This document shows, in pieces, positions 60,201 through 64,000 of a stretch of DNA of 64,000 nucleotides. Source of the DNA: Charina bottae (taxonomy: Eukaryota > Chordata > Lepidosauria > Squamata > Charinaidae); the NCBI GenBank assembly GCA_023362775.1, contig JALMGJ010000061.1, positions 382,001 to 446,000 on the forward strand, in the 5' to 3' direction. Within the stretch, counting starts at the first letter, position 1; each line of letters begins with the position of its first letter. The position numbers were made by a program, and so were the translations under genes. The notes beneath the pieces were generated by a model that saw only the letters and a list, made by a program, of their open reading frames with translations, had not been told where the DNA came from and did no database searches.

Positions 60201-62452
60201 CTCTCACCGAGCCCCGAGGAAGACAGTTGCCTAGGAGGAAGTTCCCCTACCAGCAGCAGAGGCCACCTTTTTAAAAAGGTTTCATCTTTAAGGAGCAGGT
60301 GCCAAGTCTGATCTCCAGGCAAGCAAGAGAGGTTAGGGAACGCTTAAGAGGGTGAGCACCAGGGGACAGACACCCTCTGCAAAGGCTGCACGCCGGTCGC
60401 TCGCTCGCTCGCTCGGGGACTAACCCTCACCCCAACCCAGCTGTGACTCTGCAGCGGCCGGGGGGAGCCTGCTGGGGCAGAGAACCCGGAAGAGAGGGCA
60501 GTGGGCAGAGGGGCGCCTGGCGCATCTCTCGGTGCCAGCGGGGGCAGACTGGACAAACAGGCCCTGGAGCGGCGAGGAACAAGCTCTCTCTCCTCGCACC
60601 AACGCAGGATTAAATTGCAGCCGCAGCCGCTCTCGTTTTCACAGACCTCTTCCCTTCCGTGCGTTTTCTTCTCTGCCTCCCAAGCAAGAAATGAAATCTG
60701 ATGGCCAGTCGCAGCATTAGGCAGGACTTCTGGGTGGGTGGAGAGGACCAGGAATAAAGCGCAGGAAAATGTCCAGACCATGGGAGGGGCCGAGGTAAGG
60801 CTGGCCCGCCTGCGAGAGGCAGCCCGGCCAACCGCCTCCGGGAGCTCCGTAGCGCCTCCCTGGCCAGAAAAGTCCACCTCTGCAGGGGGAGCAGCAATTT
60901 GGAAAAAGGTGTTTCAAATAATCCGTATCAGTTCCGTGCTGTTCCATTCAAAGACGGAATCACGCTGCCTTCCAGCCAGGCTCCGGATTAAATGCGGAGT
61001 CCGTTGCCACAGGGCCACTACCTTGGACGGCCGAACTGGGGAGGGGAGGCCTGCCGAGGGCCGTCCGTCTTGGAGACGCCATGTTGCCTCCGGGTCGAGC
61101 GCAGCTGCAGAGGCACAATGGCGGGAGAGCGTTCCGTCTCCACCTCCCCTGACAGCAGCCCAGAGGCCTTTGCTTGGCTGCGCCAGAGGAAAACGCTGGG
61201 CCGGGAAGGGCCTCCTGCACAGGACTCGCCTTGAGGGTGGCTGCCAGCCCTCCCACCCGGGATGTGTCCCGGCCCTTCTTGGCCCAAGGACAGGCCCGCG
61301 TGCCTCCCCGGCTGCTGCTGGACCGAGTCCTTGGAGGCTCCTTCATCGGCCAGCCCCAACCAAGCGCAGCGCTGCCTATTTCTGGCCTCATCTTTGCTTC
61401 TCAGCGGACTCTCTCACGGGCCTCGGTCGGTCGGTCGGAGGGCTCCATTGGACAGGCTCGGCAGCGTTTACTCTCACGCAGGCAGGCCCTTAATGGGAAA
61501 GGAGCGTCTGTCTGGCCCAGCTGGCTGCACAGCAGGAGGGCCGCTCTGGGCCGGGCCGGGCTGGCTGGCGTCTGCTCCTTGCTCTGGATGTGGTGAAGGG
61601 TGGGGGGGCTCTTGGCAGGGAGGGGGCTCAGCTGCTCCAAACCAGGCAACTTTGGGCACAGCCGCAGGATCCAGAGCTTTTGAGAGCTGGGCCTGCCCCT
61701 AACCATCAGAGGGGGCTCCTCAAAGCGGGCGGGGGGCTGTGTTTCCTCCCCTCTGGCTGACTTGGGTCCTCTTCAAACGCCCTGGGACGGGAGAGGGGGG
61801 CTTCCAGCTTTCTACCGGAGACACAGAGTTTGATCCTGGCACAGAGGGAAATGACGAGGGTGCTCTGACGACAGAGTGGAGCTGCTGCCTGAAGCAATCA
61901 TTTCCCTCTGCCTAAGGACAGAGCTGGCCCCGCTCCAGCCACAGAGAAGGCAGCCAATCTACGGCCTTAAAAAAGACGCATTTGGAAGCTGATTTACCTG
62001 GCAGCTGAAAGGCTGTGCAAGGCGTCTTCCCAAAGGCACAGCAACGCCTCCGGTCCCTCGGTGCTCCCCGGCACGTGTCTAATGTGTGGGCAGCTCCAGT
62101 TCCTGCTCTGGCGTCTCCATTAGTGGGACCTGTAAAAAGGTTCTGGCCTTCCCCCCAATTTGGCAATCTGTCTCCCTTCCAAGGCAGGGATCCCTGGAGG
62201 AATCTTCCCGCACCGGACACAGCAGCTCCCTGGAGAGGGTGGACCCCAGTTCGACATTTGGCACCACAGGTAGAAAGATGACCCATCCTGATGAGGGAGG
62301 CCAATGGCCAACTCTCCCACCGTTGCATTCCCAACACTTCACAGAAATCCAATCCCAGTAAATTAGACAGTCATTATACAATCAATGACAAAAGCAAACG
62401 GCAGTGAAAACAGAAGAGGGCCACAGGCAAAGCCAATCTAAACAAAGATGCT

Positions 62453-62477
62453 ACACACACACACACACACACACACA
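62453..62477. repeat. (AC)n microsatellite
   Basis: About 12 AC units in inferred SEZ6L intron 1. Confidence 0.9.
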
Positions 62478-64000
62478 AAACACAAGGCAGGTTTCATTTA
62501 AACTGCCTTTACACCTCTTCCCTGTTTCCGGCCTGCATATATGGAAGATAGAAATAGAATTTGAACTTCTTGCACATCCGGTGTTTTGATCCAAAGAAGG
62601 CAGATATTCAGTCACTTCATTGTGTTATTTCTGGTTTGGTCACCCATGTATCAATGTTCTCTTTCATCATTAATCTTCCTCCCATTTGATGAGCAACTGC
62701 CATGCCCCCACCTTCACCTTTCCCCCCTTGGGTCCCCTATTTTAAAAGCTAGGAAGTGTCACCGTGTGTGTTCCTTCCTCCCCATGACAGCTTCTGTTCC
62801 CCAACTTTGGTGCATCCAGCCAAAGGAATGGGAAGTGGGCGAACCAGAGAAACAAACCCCATCTCTTGCCTGGCATGGAAGTGGTGGGCCTCCCACAGCT
62901 TGGCATGCTTTGTCCACAGAAACTGGCATTTGCTTCTTTTCTGATCCTCCTCCTCCTCCCCACCCCTTGACTTGGGTATTCAGGAGCTCATCTGCACCCA
63001 CTGCCTCAAACATGCCCACAAAAAAAAAAATCTGAAGTAAGTGGTGCTAAGAATTCTCAGGACAGCAAGGGATCAAATTCAGATGGAAACGGGGAAAAGT
63101 TTCGAAGTGTCTTCAGAACCAGCAATGACCGTGTGAATCTCGGGGTGACAGTGGTGATGAATTTCACGGATGTGAAGCCACCATTGCCAGTACCCACCCA
63201 TCTTCTTTACAAGCCTTCATAGCTTGCATCTGTGCCAGCGGTCCTTCGGAGGGCCAAGTCCTGAGAGGTCAAAGGCTACACCCTGCCCTTTGAACTGGGA
63301 TAGAAGCCGAGAGGCAGCCAGTGTCATGACTACAAGACAACTGGCATGGAGATTCAACTGGCAAGGCTGCTCCAGGAAGCCACCCGGCTGCCACGTTCTG
63401 TTCCAAGGGAAGATTTCTAGAGAACTTGCCAGGTGTGCAGGACCAGCCTCTACCTGTAATCTGCACCTGGTACCTGCATCTATCTCTGCCCTAGCTTAGC
63501 TGGGAAAGCAGCGCCTGATCTTCTGCCAGTCTGCGCCAGCTCTTTGCCTCGAGGTTCATTCTCAAAACTTTGGGACAACCTTTCCAGGCTATTCAAAACC
63601 CCCACACTTGCATAACCGAACCATTGGCCCAGGAAAACCACATGGATCTGAGCTAAAGGAAGGACCTGCTTGAGCACACAGGTGTTCATCTCATTCATCT
63701 GTTCTGGGGACTCTGGTGGTCCAGCGCAACTCTAGTGGCCAGGAAGCCGCATCAGGCTCAATCCGAAAGGGAAGGGGAGCAGGGGGATGCCTCTCATCCT
63801 TCCCTGACTGGCTGCCCACCATCACCGAAGGCCGGAGGCCGTGGTGGAGCCCCAGCACTTCTGAGGGGCGGGAGGGCTTTGGGTGGGACTGACAACGGGA
63901 GTGCCAACTGCAGGATGAACAAGACAGGTTTATTTAGGATGCCAGCTATCCCACAAGCCGAAGAGAATTCATTTGCAGGGCTAAGGCAGTATATCAGACT

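Larger units (their letters stand above)
48736..64000 (-). other. SEZ6L first intron (inferred)
   Basis: About 15 kb without a supported protein gene. In mammals SEZ6L has a very long first intron, which fits. The region holds a CpG-rich patch (49440-49920), a tandem repeat with a retroelement-like insertion (52906-53222), a hAT fragment near 54155, an (AC)n run at 62453-62477 and several AT-rich islands with homeodomain-type TAAT motifs. No signal-peptide exon could be recognised on the minus strand. Confidence 0.6.

Overview
The window is vertebrate nuclear DNA, GC-rich and gene-dense, most likely from a squamate reptile (lizard or snake). Every gene is split by introns with good splice sites. 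The repeats point to reptiles: an L2-like LINE 3' end, hAT-type non-autonomous DNA transposons, and a fragment of a very common squamate repeat. The gene order equals the human 22q12.1 block, read in reverse: TPST2 (+), TFIP11 (+), SRRD (-), HPS4 (+), ASPHD2 (-), SEZ6L (-). No bacterial, phage or CRISPR feature is present.

Layout. 1-2.0 kb: sequence upstream of TPST2. 2.05-5.4 kb: TPST2, a Golgi tyrosylprotein sulfotransferase with four coding exons. 5.4-8.1 kb: intergenic, with partial copies of sequence around TPST2 and an intact hAT MITE with its target-site duplication. 8.4-14.5 kb: TFIP11 (12 coding exons, 844 aa). 14.5-17.3 kb: SRRD (7 coding exons, 294 aa), tail to tail with TFIP11 and with overlapping poly(A) signals. 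17.3-17.7 kb: CpG-rich divergent promoter of SRRD and HPS4. 17.7-22.8 kb: HPS4 (12 coding exons, 548 aa). 23.8-29.4 kb: ASPHD2 (3 coding exons, 345 aa, with one GC-AG intron) and its CpG island. 29.5-33 kb: no gene seen. 33-48.7 kb: SEZ6L, 16 coding exons in view. Its first, signal-peptide exon was not found, so 48.7-64 kb is taken as the start of its large first intron. That intron carries a short retroelement-like insertion with a hammerhead-ribozyme-like fold.

The genes are a conserved neighbourhood, not a pathway. They act in tyrosine sulfation (TPST2), spliceosome disassembly (TFIP11), SRR1-family function (SRRD), BLOC-3 Rab32/38 activation for lysosome-related organelles (HPS4), a putative 2-oxoglutarate hydroxylase (ASPHD2) and a neuronal CUB/Sushi membrane protein (SEZ6L). 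Exon boundaries were set by eye from GT/AG sites, reading phase and remembered family sequence. All phases close, except that SEZ6L lacks its first exon. Untranslated ends are approximate.
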